This document shows positions 34,337 through 44,100 of a stretch of 64,000 bases of DNA, one piece after another. The translations under genes were made by a program, and so were the position numbers. Each line of letters starts with the position of its first letter. Within the stretch, counting starts at the first letter, position 1. This stretch comes from an uncultured SAR86 cluster bacterium (GTDB lineage: Bacteria; Pseudomonadota; Gammaproteobacteria; Magnimaribacterales; D2472), in contig CACEZB010000003.1 in NCBI GenBank assembly GCA_902563835.1, positions 35,921-99,920 of the forward strand. The letters are read 5' to 3'. The notes beneath the pieces were generated by a model. It worked only from the letters and a program-made list of their open reading frames with translations, was not told the DNA's origin and made no database searches.

Positions 34337-35535
34337 TATCCAAAACTAAATGAAGCTTCAACTCTTTCTCTAAATTGTCTTTGATAATCCACTAAACTCT
34401 TACTAGGAAGAATATAGACGGTATCTTTAATATTTAATCCTTCAATGATTTCTACATTTGATAAATCAGATATACCTATCTTTACCCATTCCAAAGATGG
34501 TCCTTTTTTAGTTTCTTTGATAACAATAAATCTATTGAAATTTTCTCCCTCTACTCTATTTATTAAAAATTCATCAACCTTTTCCTTCGGTATATTTACA
34601 ATACCTGCTGCAGAATAAATATCTTTTCTTGTTCTTAAAGACATAGAAGGAACGCTCATAGACACTTCTTTATTCAATATTTCAATTACTACATCGGTAT
34701 TCATTCCAAGCAATAAAAGATTTTCATCATTATTAATATCAATAAGTACTGGAAAAGTTGTCACATTTTGTTCAATTCTTGCAAGAGGTTCTACTTTTGA
34801 AACGATACCGAAAAATTCTTTATCTCTATATGCAGCAACTTTAATAGATACAGTTTGACCAACAGATACTTTTCCAACATCTATCTCATCTACCAAAGCC
34901 CTAACTCTAACTTTAGATAGATCTGCCATAGTCATTAACAAAGTGCCTCCTCCAACAGCTGAAGTTGGAGAAGAAATTACCTGTCCCACCTCTACAGGCC
35001 TTGAAATGATTGTTCCGCTAACAGGTGATCTGACTACTGTATCGTCTAAAGAAATTTTTGCATTCTCATAACTTACTTCGGTTCTTACAAGTGTTGATTT
35101 TGCTTGAGCAAAATTTTCTTGAATATCTTCGAAATCCTTATCTGAAATACTTCCTTTATCATGAAGCTCTTTACCTCTTTCATATTGTGATTTGGCATTT
35201 GCAAGCCTTACTTTAGATGCTTCTAAATCAGATCTTGACTGATCTAGAATATTTGTTGGCGTCCTTTGATCTATTTGACCTAAAACTGATCCTTTATCTA
35301 CAAAATCACCAACTTCAGCACCTAAAAAAAGAATTTCGCCTGATGCTTTTGATTTTATTTCAACAGACGAAATTGCTTCTATAATACCAGAAGCCTCGAT
35401 TGATAATTCCAATTGTTTTGTTTGGATTTCTTGCTTCTTATAATATTGAGTATTCTTGTCAGCATCACCACCTGAGCCACAAGAAACCAATAAAAAGGTA
35501 TAAAAAATTGATATAAAAGTCTTGTTTATTTTCAT
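34336..35535 (-). CDS. MacA-like periplasmic adaptor lipoprotein
   Basis: A 399-residue membrane-fusion adaptor. The N-terminus has a lipobox (FLLVSCGSGG, Cys19), so it is probably lipid-anchored, unlike MacA, which keeps a transmembrane helix. A biotinyl-lipoyl domain (EIKSKASGEILFLGAEVGDFVDKGSVLGQID and VVRSPVSGTIISRPVEVGQVI) brackets a coiled-coil hairpin of about residues 95-150 (DQSRSDLEASKVRLANAKSQ). The beta-barrel and membrane-proximal parts follow. It joins the permease to an outer-membrane TolC channel, which is not in the window. Spacing to the ATPase gene is 4 bases. Confidence 0.93.
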   Translation of the reverse strand: MKINKTFISIFYTFLLVSCGSGGDADKNTQYYKKQEIQTKQLELSIEASGIIEAISSVEIKSKASGEILFLGAEVGDFVDKGSVLGQIDQRTPTNILDQSRSDLEASKVRLANAKSQYERGKELHDKGSISDKDFEDIQENFAQAKSTLVRTEVSYENAKISLDDTVVRSPVSGTIISRPVEVGQVISSPTSAVGGGTLLMTMADLSKVRVRALVDEIDVGKVSVGQTVSIKVAAYRDKEFFGIVSKVEPLARIEQNVTTFPVLIDINNDENLLLLGMNTDVVIEILNKEVSMSVPSMSLRTRKDIYSAAGIVNIPKEKVDEFLINRVEGENFNRFIVIKETKKGPSLEWVKIGISDLSNVEIIEGLNIKDTVYILPSKSLVDYQRQFRERVEASFSFG

Positions 35536-35539
35536 AATA

Positions 35540-36217
35540 TTAATTTCTAGTATCTGATTCTATCAGACCATCCATAATTGTAATAATTCTATTTGATTGA
35601 GAAGCAATTTTATCCTCATGAGTAATTATAATTATTGTTTGTCCTTGATTGTTTAAGTCTTTAAATAAATTCATCACTTCGTTACCAGTTTTTGAATCTA
35701 AATTTCCTGTAGGTTCATCAGCAAATAAAATGCTAGGCTTGTTAACTAAAGCTCTCGCAATAGCTACTCTTTGTTGTTGTCCTCCTGAGAGTTCTGATGG
35801 AGAATGCTTTACCCTATCCTGTAAGCCAACTTTTTCTAGTACTTTTTTAGACCTCTCAATTGCTTCATTCTCTAAACAACCTGAATATTTTAAAGGTAAC
35901 ATAACATTTTCTAATGCAGTGCTTCTCGGTAAAAGATGAAAGGATTGAAAAACGAAACCTATTTCCTCATTTCTTATTTTTGCTAACTCATCATCATCTA
36001 ATTCACTAACTGACCTTTCATTGAGATAATAAGTTCCATTTGTAGGAGAATCTAGGCACCCAATAATATTCATCAAAGTTGTTTTTCCCGAACCTGATGG
36101 ACCCATGATTGATATAAACTCTCCTTTTTCAACAGATAAATCTATTCCATTAAGAGCTTTAACAATTTGGGATCCTGCCTCATATTCTTTTGTTAAATTT
36201 TTAGTTTTTATAATCAT
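35540..36217 (-). CDS. MacB/LolD-type ABC ATPase
   Basis: A 225-residue ATPase: Walker A GPSGSGKTT near 38-46, Q loop FVFQSFHLLP, signature LSGGQQQRVAIARAL, Walker B ILFADEPTGNLD and H-loop ITHEDK. The MNIIGCLDSPTNGTYYLN stretch is typical of MacB/LolD ATPases. It powers the separate MacB-like permease. It starts 12 bases after the TPR gene, so the exporter belongs to the same probable transcript as the TonB complex. Confidence 0.95.
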   Translation of the reverse strand: MIIKTKNLTKEYEAGSQIVKALNGIDLSVEKGEFISIMGPSGSGKTTLMNIIGCLDSPTNGTYYLNERSVSELDDDELAKIRNEEIGFVFQSFHLLPRSTALENVMLPLKYSGCLENEAIERSKKVLEKVGLQDRVKHSPSELSGGQQQRVAIARALVNKPSILFADEPTGNLDSKTGNEVMNLFKDLNNQGQTIIIITHEDKIASQSNRIITIMDGLIESDTRN

Positions 36218-36229
36218 TTAAATAAATCT

Positions 36230-37462
36230 TTAAGTACCAATAGACTGGTTTATATACTGAATCCACCCTTCAGCTGCGCCTTTAGATTCTTCAAATTCAA
36301 AAGCAAGTTCTAAATGCTTTAATGCATTATTTAGCTGATCTATTTCATAATAAGCAATTCCTTTTAGCAGATCTATTCTTCCTGGAACCTCATTCCACTT
36401 TTCAGATTGAGCTTTATCAAAATATTTTATAGCCATATTCCAGTCCTCTGATTCAAACGCAAATCTGGCAATCCTATAGGATGTTTTAGAATCACTTTCT
36501 ATTTCTAAAGATTGAATAAGAGTATCAATACCTTTCCTTCTATCCTTAGAAAGAAAGTAAGAATCAGCTAAAAGGTCAAGGTTCTTTTTATTTACTTTAA
36601 TTATTTCATTATCAAACCCATGGTTGAGTACTTTAATTGCTTTAGTTGGAAGGTCTTTGTATAAAAAATATTTAGTTAAATTTAAATAATCTATTTCTTT
36701 TTTCATGACGCCTTTTTCAAAAGCAAGCTCAAGGCCTGCTAGTGACTCATTTTCATTATTCCCACCATAGTAAACTCCACTTAATTGTTTCCAATAAGTA
36801 TTCTTGTCTGGATTAACAAAAATTAAAAATTGACCTACTTCAATTGCAGCATCGAATTTTTCTAACTTTACTGCCAATCCAAATTCATATTGCAACCAAT
36901 CTTCATTAAGTTCAGCAGAAACATCATTACCTTTAGAGATATATTTATAGGCGTTATCTAAATTATTTATTTGATAATATGCCATTCCTAACATTACAAA
37001 ATTTCCGCCACTTAAATCTATTCCTCTTTTCATTCCTATTTGTTGAGTTTTTAATAAAGTGTCTATAACTTTCTTATATTCAGCTGCTTGAAAATAAGCT
37101 GCTGCTAAATTTGATCTAGTCTGAATTTCGCCTGGTAAATTTAATGCGCCATGTTTAATAGCCTTTTCTAACCAAGGAATTGCGCTAGCAAAATCACCTT
37201 GAATTAAATAGAACTGTCCGTATAGCTGATTAATTAATGCCCTTTCATAACTTCTTTCATTCTTATAATATTTATTTGCCAATGACTCTAACTCTCTACC
37301 AGCATCTTCAAATCTATCCATTTCCATATAGTTATGAATTCTTTTTAGATACTGGTAAGTCCATTGACTGATAGTGTTATCTGCACCAAAAATATTTAAT
37401 GGGCTTATCATAAATATAATAAAAAATGCTTTTACAATAAATATCTTAAAAGTATTAAACAT
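36230..37462 (-). CDS. Periplasmic TPR protein of the TonB cluster
   Basis: The 410 residues start with a signal peptide (KAFFIIFMISPLNIFGAD) and form a chain of about nine to ten tetratricopeptide-like helical pairs, for example AIPWLEKAIKHGALNLPGEIQTRSNLAAAYFQAAEYKKVI and WNMAIKYFDKAQSEKWNEVPGRIDLLKGIAYYEIDQLNNAL. Such proteins often follow tonB in extended ExbBD operons and may hold the periplasmic part of the complex. It overlaps tonB by 8 bases. The protein partner is not known. Confidence 0.85.
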   Translation of the reverse strand: MFNTFKIFIVKAFFIIFMISPLNIFGADNTISQWTYQYLKRIHNYMEMDRFEDAGRELESLANKYYKNERSYERALINQLYGQFYLIQGDFASAIPWLEKAIKHGALNLPGEIQTRSNLAAAYFQAAEYKKVIDTLLKTQQIGMKRGIDLSGGNFVMLGMAYYQINNLDNAYKYISKGNDVSAELNEDWLQYEFGLAVKLEKFDAAIEVGQFLIFVNPDKNTYWKQLSGVYYGGNNENESLAGLELAFEKGVMKKEIDYLNLTKYFLYKDLPTKAIKVLNHGFDNEIIKVNKKNLDLLADSYFLSKDRRKGIDTLIQSLEIESDSKTSYRIARFAFESEDWNMAIKYFDKAQSEKWNEVPGRIDLLKGIAYYEIDQLNNALKHLELAFEFEESKGAAEGWIQYINQSIGT

Positions 37463-38093
37463 TACAAATAAACTCCACTTTTAGTTCACCTCTTTGTTCG
37501 ACTGCAACGCCATCTACTGTTTTGGGTTTAAATTGCCATCTTCTTACAGCTTTTGTTGCTTCTCTATTAAACACTCTGGGTGGATTTGCTTTAATTAATT
37601 TTATTTCTTCAACTCTACCCATAGAATTTACAAGCAAATTTAACAAAACTTCACCATTAGTTCCAGCTAAAGCTGCTTCTGGTGGACAACGTGGAGCAAT
37701 TTTAACAAGCGGTATTAAGTTGCTTGTTCCAGAACCTAAGTTACTAATATCACCTAAAAAAGCTCCCTTAAAATCTGTTGGCACATCAAAGTCTGGGATA
37801 TCAATATCTAAATTTTGCATTGGTGGCGGTTTTGTATCATCTAATTCAACTTCTGGTTGTGGAGGCCTTTTAGGTTGTGGAGGTTTATCAGGCAATCTTC
37901 TAGTTCTTTGCTCAAGATTATCATCTTGTTTTATTCGGATGAACTCAATGTAATTTTGAGGTTTATTTTTTAAATCAAGGTTAGTGTTTCTAGTAATAAG
38001 AGATTGAATAATTAAAAATATTACAAAAGTAATTACCAATGTAACTAAGATATTAACTGCTTTATTTTTATCAATTGTCATTTTTTGCTGCAA
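37455..38093 (-). CDS. tonB: TonB energy transducer
   Basis: TonB transmits proton-motive force from ExbB/ExbD to outer-membrane receptors. The 212 residues have one N-terminal helix (AVNILVTLVITFVIFLIIQSL), a proline-rich linker near 65-90 (DKPPQPKRPPQPEVELDDTKPPP) and the C-terminal TonB domain (GEVLLNLLVNSMGRVEEIKLIKANPPRVFNREATKAVRRWQFKP). The usual YPxxA motif is RCPPEAALAG here; this Cys and one near the end (EFICNV) could form a disulfide. It overlaps exbD by 23 bases and the TPR gene by 8. The likely clients are the two receptors in this window, among others. Confidence 0.93.
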   Translation of the reverse strand: MQQKMTIDKNKAVNILVTLVITFVIFLIIQSLITRNTNLDLKNKPQNYIEFIRIKQDDNLEQRTRRLPDKPPQPKRPPQPEVELDDTKPPPMQNLDIDIPDFDVPTDFKGAFLGDISNLGSGTSNLIPLVKIAPRCPPEAALAGTNGEVLLNLLVNSMGRVEEIKLIKANPPRVFNREATKAVRRWQFKPKTVDGVAVEQRGELKVEFICNV

Positions 38094-38478
38094 TAGAAAT
38101 ATTCTGAATTCCAGCTAATCTAATTTGATCCATAGTTTCAACTAAGAGTCCAGATTTTGACAATTTATCAGCTTGGATTATTACAGAGCCCCCTGGATAT
38201 TCTATTTTTAATCTTTCTATATTTGCTCTTACTGCTTTTAAATCAACTCTTCGTTTATCAATCCAGATCTCATTATTTTCAGTTATTGCAACTAATATAT
38301 TTCCCTTTTCATCTCTTTCAGCAGTTTCAGCATTAGGTCTATTTATATCAACACCAGTTTCTTTTACAAAAGAAGTTGTAACTATGAAAAATATCAACAT
38401 GATAAATACGATATCCATCATGGGGGTTAAATCTAGGGCATTCTCATCATTTCGCCTTCTTGATGATCTTCTTTTCAT
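38071..38478 (-). CDS. exbD: ExbD-family biopolymer transport protein
   Basis: The 135 residues have a basic cytoplasmic start (RRSSRRRNDE), one transmembrane helix with the conserved proton-conducting Asp (LDLTPMMDIVFIMLIFFIVTTSFV, Asp23), and a periplasmic domain (ITENNEIWIDKRRVDLKAVRANIERLKIEYPGGSVIIQAD). It forms the proton channel with ExbB and TonB. It overlaps exbB by 4 bases and tonB by 23, so synthesis is coupled. Confidence 0.94.
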   Translation of the reverse strand: MKRRSSRRRNDENALDLTPMMDIVFIMLIFFIVTTSFVKETGVDINRPNAETAERDEKGNILVAITENNEIWIDKRRVDLKAVRANIERLKIEYPGGSVIIQADKLSKSGLLVETMDQIRLAGIQNISIAAKNDN

Positions 38479-38984
38479 AGTTTGTAACCTTCATTCTTAA
38501 GGCTTGATTTAAAATTGTTTGATAGGCTATTTATTCGTCCATTTAGATCTTGATAAAAATATAATCCGAATAATGTAATTACCATACCAGACATTGTAGG
38601 GATGGTTGCCATTGCAACACCTGAGGACATTGCTCTTGGGTTACCAGTACCTAAGAATGACAATACTTCAAATACTTCAATCATCCCGTAGACTGTGCCT
38701 AATAAACCAATCATTGGACACATGCTAATTAGACCTTCTAACATTTTAATATTAGTTTTAGATTCACGACTAACTGATGCAAGCAATACAGATTCTACAA
38801 ATTTATAATCTGTAGTTTCAGGTGGAAATTCCTTTTTAAATTCTGATAATTTAAGTTTGAGCCATGATTCAGAATTAAAAAATATAAATCTATATTTATC
38901 AATAAGAATATAAAAAATTATTAAAGTAACAAAAAAGAGGACATACAAAACTGGCCCACCTCTAAGAAATAATTCGTTAAGCAT
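38475..38984 (-). CDS. exbB: ExbB-family biopolymer transport protein
   Basis: A 169-residue MotA/TolQ/ExbB protein with three helices. LLASVSRESKTNIKMLEGLISMCPMIGLLGTVYGMIEVF and AMATIPTMSGMVITLFGLYFY are the proton-channel helices with the conserved LLGTVxGM. It is the short form, smaller than E. coli ExbB (244), and lies between the long ExbB-like gene (1-base overlap) and exbD (4-base overlap). Confidence 0.93.
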   Translation of the reverse strand: MLNELFLRGGPVLYVLFFVTLIIFYILIDKYRFIFFNSESWLKLKLSEFKKEFPPETTDYKFVESVLLASVSRESKTNIKMLEGLISMCPMIGLLGTVYGMIEVFEVLSFLGTGNPRAMSSGVAMATIPTMSGMVITLFGLYFYQDLNGRINSLSNNFKSSLKNEGYKL

Positions 38985-40306
38985 TATTCTTTAGACAATA
39001 AATAAGAGCCCTTCTCTTCAACTATTTGAACGAGTGTATTAACTCTATCTGATATATAGGTATAAAATCCTAATAATGGAGCTGCAACCATTAAACCCAG
39101 CATTGTAGTTATAAGTGCTTGTGATATACCACCAGCCATTTGTTTTGGATCACCAGTACCGAATAAAGTAATTGCCTGGAAAGTTTCAATCATACCAATA
39201 ACTGTCCCTAATAGGCCTAATAAAGGAGCAACTGCTGCAACAAATTTAATCCAACTTACACCCCAATCTAATTTAGATGAGTAATTTGATATCAATTCAT
39301 CGATTATATTTTCTTTAGATTGATACGATTTGGCTTTCTTAATATTATCAATCATGTCTTGAATGACATTCGTTTGATTAGAGTCTTCTAAAATTTTCTT
39401 ACTTTCATTCAAGAAATAAATTTTATAAGATGAAAATGCAACTCCGATAATACCAATAAGAATAATAATAAATCCAACAGATTTACCTTGTGCTATTCTT
39501 TCAATCCAACCAGCCTTATCTAAATATAATGACAGTAAAAAGCCTCTTGTTGGATCTATAGAAGCAGTTTTATATTCATCGCTTCTTTGGTGCCTTTTCA
39601 AATTCCTTAGTATGCTTTTTTCAGGTTGTCTTTGAAGTAATTCAAAGCCATTTAATTCATTAATTGGTTTTATAAATTCTGATTTATACGAGGCGGAAAA
39701 TAAACCATACCTAACAATATTATCTTCAAATGAATCACCTTTTGAGTTTATTATTTTAGATTTAAATTCTTTAACTTCGCCTGATGCTACTATCTCATTA
39801 AAATATTCAAGCCATAAAACTTCTAACTCTTCGATACTATGAACTTGTATTTTTCCTATTTCTTTTAACTTATCTCCTCTTTCTGGAAATTCAGTAAATG
39901 TATAGGCTGATTCTGAAGATGATAATAATTCCCCTGCAAATTGTCTTGCAACACCAAATAACTCACCTAAAACACCAATCTTAATTTGTAATCTTTCTTC
40001 TAGTTCAGCTAAAACTTTTTCATTTTCTTCAAATTCTTTTTCAAGTCTTGCGTTTCTTTCATTCTCAAGTCGGAGATCATTTTTTGCCTTAGCAAGCATA
40101 CCCTCTCTTTCATCAATTAGATCTAAAAATTTATTAATTCTCTTCTGATCATCTGCTACATAAATACTTTTATTGATTTCTACCGTCTGCAAAAGCGCTT
40201 TAATCGCGTTATTACGCTGCTCTTCTATTGATATCTCTTCTTCATTTTCTTGTGCAAATAAAGCCAATGGAAGTAAGATCGAAATTAATAAGTAGAGCTT
40301 AATCAT
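38984..40306 (-). CDS. Long ExbB-like protein (TtpC type)
   Basis: The 440 residues join a signal peptide and a long periplasmic coiled-coil region (about 20-270, with EREGMLAKAKNDLRLENERNARLEKEFEENEKVLAELEERL) to a C-terminal MotA/TolQ/ExbB domain (WIKFVAAVAPLLGLLGTVIGMIETFQAITLFGTGDPKQMAGGISQALITTMLGLMVAAPLLGFY). This architecture is that of TtpC, needed for the TonB2 systems of Vibrio. The periplasmic arm probably spans towards the outer membrane and couples receptors to a longer complex. It overlaps its neighbours by 4 and 1 bases. Confidence 0.9.
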   Translation of the reverse strand: MIKLYLLISILLPLALFAQENEEEISIEEQRNNAIKALLQTVEINKSIYVADDQKRINKFLDLIDEREGMLAKAKNDLRLENERNARLEKEFEENEKVLAELEERLQIKIGVLGELFGVARQFAGELLSSSESAYTFTEFPERGDKLKEIGKIQVHSIEELEVLWLEYFNEIVASGEVKEFKSKIINSKGDSFEDNIVRYGLFSASYKSEFIKPINELNGFELLQRQPEKSILRNLKRHQRSDEYKTASIDPTRGFLLSLYLDKAGWIERIAQGKSVGFIIILIGIIGVAFSSYKIYFLNESKKILEDSNQTNVIQDMIDNIKKAKSYQSKENIIDELISNYSSKLDWGVSWIKFVAAVAPLLGLLGTVIGMIETFQAITLFGTGDPKQMAGGISQALITTMLGLMVAAPLLGFYTYISDRVNTLVQIVEEKGSYLLSKE

Positions 40307-41070
40307 GACTCTGACCTATCTACTGGCTGAATTGGTAAATTAATAAAATTGGGTGGAGCTTGTCTGTTAGCTATATCTATAGCAGCCTTTAATTCATTAC
40401 TAAGTTTTCCTTTTGTATGAACCCATGCCTGCTTTGAATTATCCCAATAGCCAGTCTTTTTATAATCTAATGAAGAATAATATAAACCTATTCTACCTAA
40501 TCTAAAAAATATAACTGCGGTATCATTATTATTTAATTCCATAGTGCCGCTATAAGTTTCAATAGTATTTCCGAAGTTATATTCTGATTGATATGCCTCA
40601 AAAACTTTTCGAAATTTTTCAGCTGTTGTTACATTTGCTTGTAATATAATTTCGTCTAAATTATCTACTGTTGCAATTCTTTCATCTTTTAAAAATGGCA
40701 TATCTAAGAGCACAAATTCTCTTAAAACATCAATCATTCTTTTGAGGAAAGGTAATATATCTTTGTTAGTTGAATCTAAAGAATCAATTTGTTTAAGAAT
40801 ACTTTTAATTTCTGATTTTTGAGCATTAATTATCTCTTGTAACTGATCATCGTATGTTTTTAGACTTTTATATTCAGCTACAGTATCTTTGAATTCATAG
40901 TATATTTCTTTAGATTTAATATCTAAATTATCTATTTTCTTTTGTGCATCTTGACTTAAGGAGCTAGCAGAAACTTGTGTATCAATTGTTTCATTAACAA
41001 TTTCTTGTGCATTTATATTTGCGCAGATAAATATAAGTAAGAATATATATTTTTGATTATTTATTCCCAT
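40303..41070 (-). CDS. DUF3450 periplasmic coiled-coil protein
   Basis: The 255 residues have a signal peptide (YIFLLIFICANINAQ), a coiled-coil half (about 45-110, KIDNLDIKSKEIYYEFKDTVAEYKSL) and the DUF3450 globular part (FVLLDMPFLKDERI, AEKFRKVFEAYQSEYNFG, DTAVIFFRLGRIGLYYSSLD). DUF3450 proteins head the TtpC-type TonB operons of marine gammaproteobacteria; the task is not known but probably structural. It is the first gene of the ten-gene run, 67 bases after the receptor gene stop, from which it is separated by a terminator. Confidence 0.9.
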   Translation of the reverse strand: MGINNQKYIFLLIFICANINAQEIVNETIDTQVSASSLSQDAQKKIDNLDIKSKEIYYEFKDTVAEYKSLKTYDDQLQEIINAQKSEIKSILKQIDSLDSTNKDILPFLKRMIDVLREFVLLDMPFLKDERIATVDNLDEIILQANVTTAEKFRKVFEAYQSEYNFGNTIETYSGTMELNNNDTAVIFFRLGRIGLYYSSLDYKKTGYWDNSKQAWVHTKGKLSNELKAAIDIANRQAPPNFINLPIQPVDRSES

Positions 41071-41090
41071 AAACCTATTTTACATGATAC

Positions 41091-41121
41091 AAAAAAAAAC
41101 ATCCTCTATTAAAGAGGATGT
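41091..41121 (-). terminator. Terminator of the first TonB-dependent receptor
   Basis: The 9-bp arms ACATCCTCT (41099-41107) and AGAGGATGT (41113-41121) are followed on the minus strand by eight or more T (41091-41098). It lies 16 bases after the receptor stop and 20 before the DUF3450 start. Confidence 0.9.
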
Positions 41122-41137
41122 TTTATATTAGATTAAA

Positions 41138-44100
41138 TTAGAATCTGTAAGTAATACCAGCTGTCATGTATCTACCAAAAGCACTGTAGTATCCTTGATT
41201 AAAGAAAGGATAACTATAGCCTGTATCTTTTTGTGGCATGACGTCGTCGATATTTCTTATACTGACATATGTATCTATATCAGGTGACCAATCATATGAA
41301 TATGAAACGTTAGTCATGATATGTGGGTCTGACTTAGTGCCACCACCAGCAGTACCATAAATATTCATGTGCCCCATTCTTGTCATGTTTACAGAAACAT
41401 TATGTTTTTCATACTTGTAGTTGAAATTCATATTCTGTCTAGACCTTGGCTCATAATAGTAATATGTTAAAAATTCTATTTGTTCACCATATGGATCAGC
41501 TAGATAATTAATATGGTCAATGGTTGTAGAACCTATTGAAATACCAAAATCTCCAGCACTTTCAGTCTCTTTTCTCCAATTAATGTATGTATCATGACCA
41601 ACATACTCAATAAACCCTTGGTTTCTTGGATTTCTAGTAATAGATACGATATTAGTAAGAGATGTAGGAGCGTCTCCAGGGAAATACGTAGCACTTCTTT
41701 CTATGTTAGAAGCAACAGTATCACAGTCTCTTGCTGGAATATTTTCTGAGAAATCATACCAGTCACTAAATGCTTGGCCATATAAACAAACACCCTCAGC
41801 AACTAACTGAGATGTATTTGATTCTTGAGCAACACCATTTTCTAGATAAACATGGAAAGCATCCCACTGCCAACTCACATTTTCACCAATATTTAAAACA
41901 AAACCAATAGAATAGTTTTCACCTTCTTCTTCTTGAAGGTTTTTATCACCACTTTGGTATGTTTTTCTATAACTACCATAACTACCTTGGAATCCACATA
42001 ATGAAGCTTTGGTAGCTAAATCACCAGGAGCAATTGGCCCTGTGCCTGTGGCTCCTGCAAGGAAGTTTGCATAACATTGTGGGTAGTCAGTACCGTATGA
42101 AAATACTGAACTTGGTTGTGAATAAATATAGTGCATATCAGGCGCCCTAAAGGTTTGACCTGCTGAACCTCTTAATAAGAAATCTTCTGTAGGTCTATAT
42201 GCAAAATTAAACATTGAAGATACTCTTGAACCAACGCTAGATGAATCATCGTCATATGAATCATATCTTGAAGCAAATGTAACTTCTAATTTGTCATTTA
42301 TTGGAGCTGCTAATTCAACACCAAGTGACATTCTTGATCTATCACCAAAACCATATCTAGTTGAGCCTTGAATAATCTTGATTGCATCGTCACCACCATA
42401 GATTTCATCATCTAATCTACCAGCTGATGGTATGACTTCATAGTCTTGATATTGATATTCAGCATGAATGTTAAATGCAACTGGTGTATTACCAGCCATA
42501 ACTTCACCTGTAATATCTGCATCAATTAAATATTGATATGACTCTGCGTCTACCGAGTCATCTACCAACCATGATTGGAATAAATCTGTTGAAATTGGTC
42601 CCCATATTCTTTCAGGGAAGAAACAGTTTGAAAAACCAAATCCAGCTAATAAACCACCCATTCCTGAATCCGCATGCTGACAAACGTCGCCTGCATACCA
42701 ACCAGTTGCAAGAGAGCCGTCTGGATTTGTCATCCCTACACCAGCCATATAATCTTTAGCTTTTTGTGTAAGTGTTGAGTCTGCATAGAATGAATTGTAT
42801 CTAGTCATGTTCGCTCCAACAGACCACTCATGACCACTATCCATTGTGCCTGATAATCCCATATAGAAGTCAGTCATATCTTCTTCATAATCTGATCTTG
42901 CTTCAAATGGTCGACCCATAGCAGGAGTAAAGTATCTTAAAAGATATGATGCTCTAAGAACTCGGTTTCCGGCTGGGACCAAATCATTACCTACAGGTCC
43001 AGCACTATCACCACAACCTAAAGTCATACATGTATATATTCTTGAGTCAATCATTGATCCAAGTGAAACATATCTAGAAACTGAGCTTCTTAAATATGCT
43101 TCTTCATTAAAGTGGTAAAGTCTTGCTTTGAATTGATTTCCGTTGTCAAAATTATGAGTAAAAGTACCCATTATGGTGTAATCGTCTCTTTCGTTAACTA
43201 TAGTTGTTGAGTCACCACCATTAGCACCTCTATTGTAGGCACAAGCGTAACCTTGATAAGAACCTGGATAATTAGTTATACCGTAAACTTCTGGCTTATC
43301 TCTACTAAATAATCTAAAGACTCCACCTGAAAGAGCAACACTATTACAAGGATATCCAAAATCTTCAGGTGAGTATGTTGCAGCGTCACCGCCTCCAAGA
43401 TACCAAGGGACAACCTGCATAGCAGCACCCCATCTTGGTCCTATATAATCTTTTCCATAATCTGGATCATCTTTCCAGTCGTTATATCCATCTCTGTCTG
43501 ATAGATACATTGGATCAACATGCGATACATCCATACCTAATGTCCAGCTTGATGCTCCAAAGAAACCACCTGTAGAGAAAGTGAAATTGGTAATCATGTC
43601 GTTGCCATGCTCAGTAACAGATGCATATGCATCAACTTGAGAATAATCCATTCCATCTTTAGTAATAATGTTTACAACACCACCTACTGCATCAGATCCA
43701 TATATAGCAGAAGATCCCTGGGATAAAATCTCAATCCTATCAATTAATCCATTTGGAATAGTTGAAGTATTAACAATATTACTAGCATTGTTATAAGGTA
43801 ATGGATAATCAGCTGTTCTTCTTCCATTAATTAAATATAAAGTCTTACTTGGACCAATATTTCTTAAATTTAAAGAGTTAGCATTTGGTGTAAATAAGTT
43901 AGTGTTTTGTTCATTCTGGTTATAAGCATTTGCAGCTGGAATAGCTTGCAGTGCTTCGGTTATATTTCTAAAACCACCTTCATCAATATCTTCTTTTGTA
44001 ATAACAAGAAGTGGTAATGCGCCTGAAAGGTCTGTTCTTTTGATTCTAGAACCTGTTACTACAACTTTTTGTAACTGAACTACTTCCTCATCTCCGCTAG

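Noticed and set aside
33990-34349. A 119-residue hydrophobic frame opposite the MacB-like permease
   Set aside because: A shadow of a membrane protein gene with AT-rich codons; crosses the start of the real gene.
37522-37953. A 143-residue open frame opposite tonB
   Set aside because: Its Gly/Ser/Leu-rich text mirrors the proline-rich linker on the other strand; no start signal or family.
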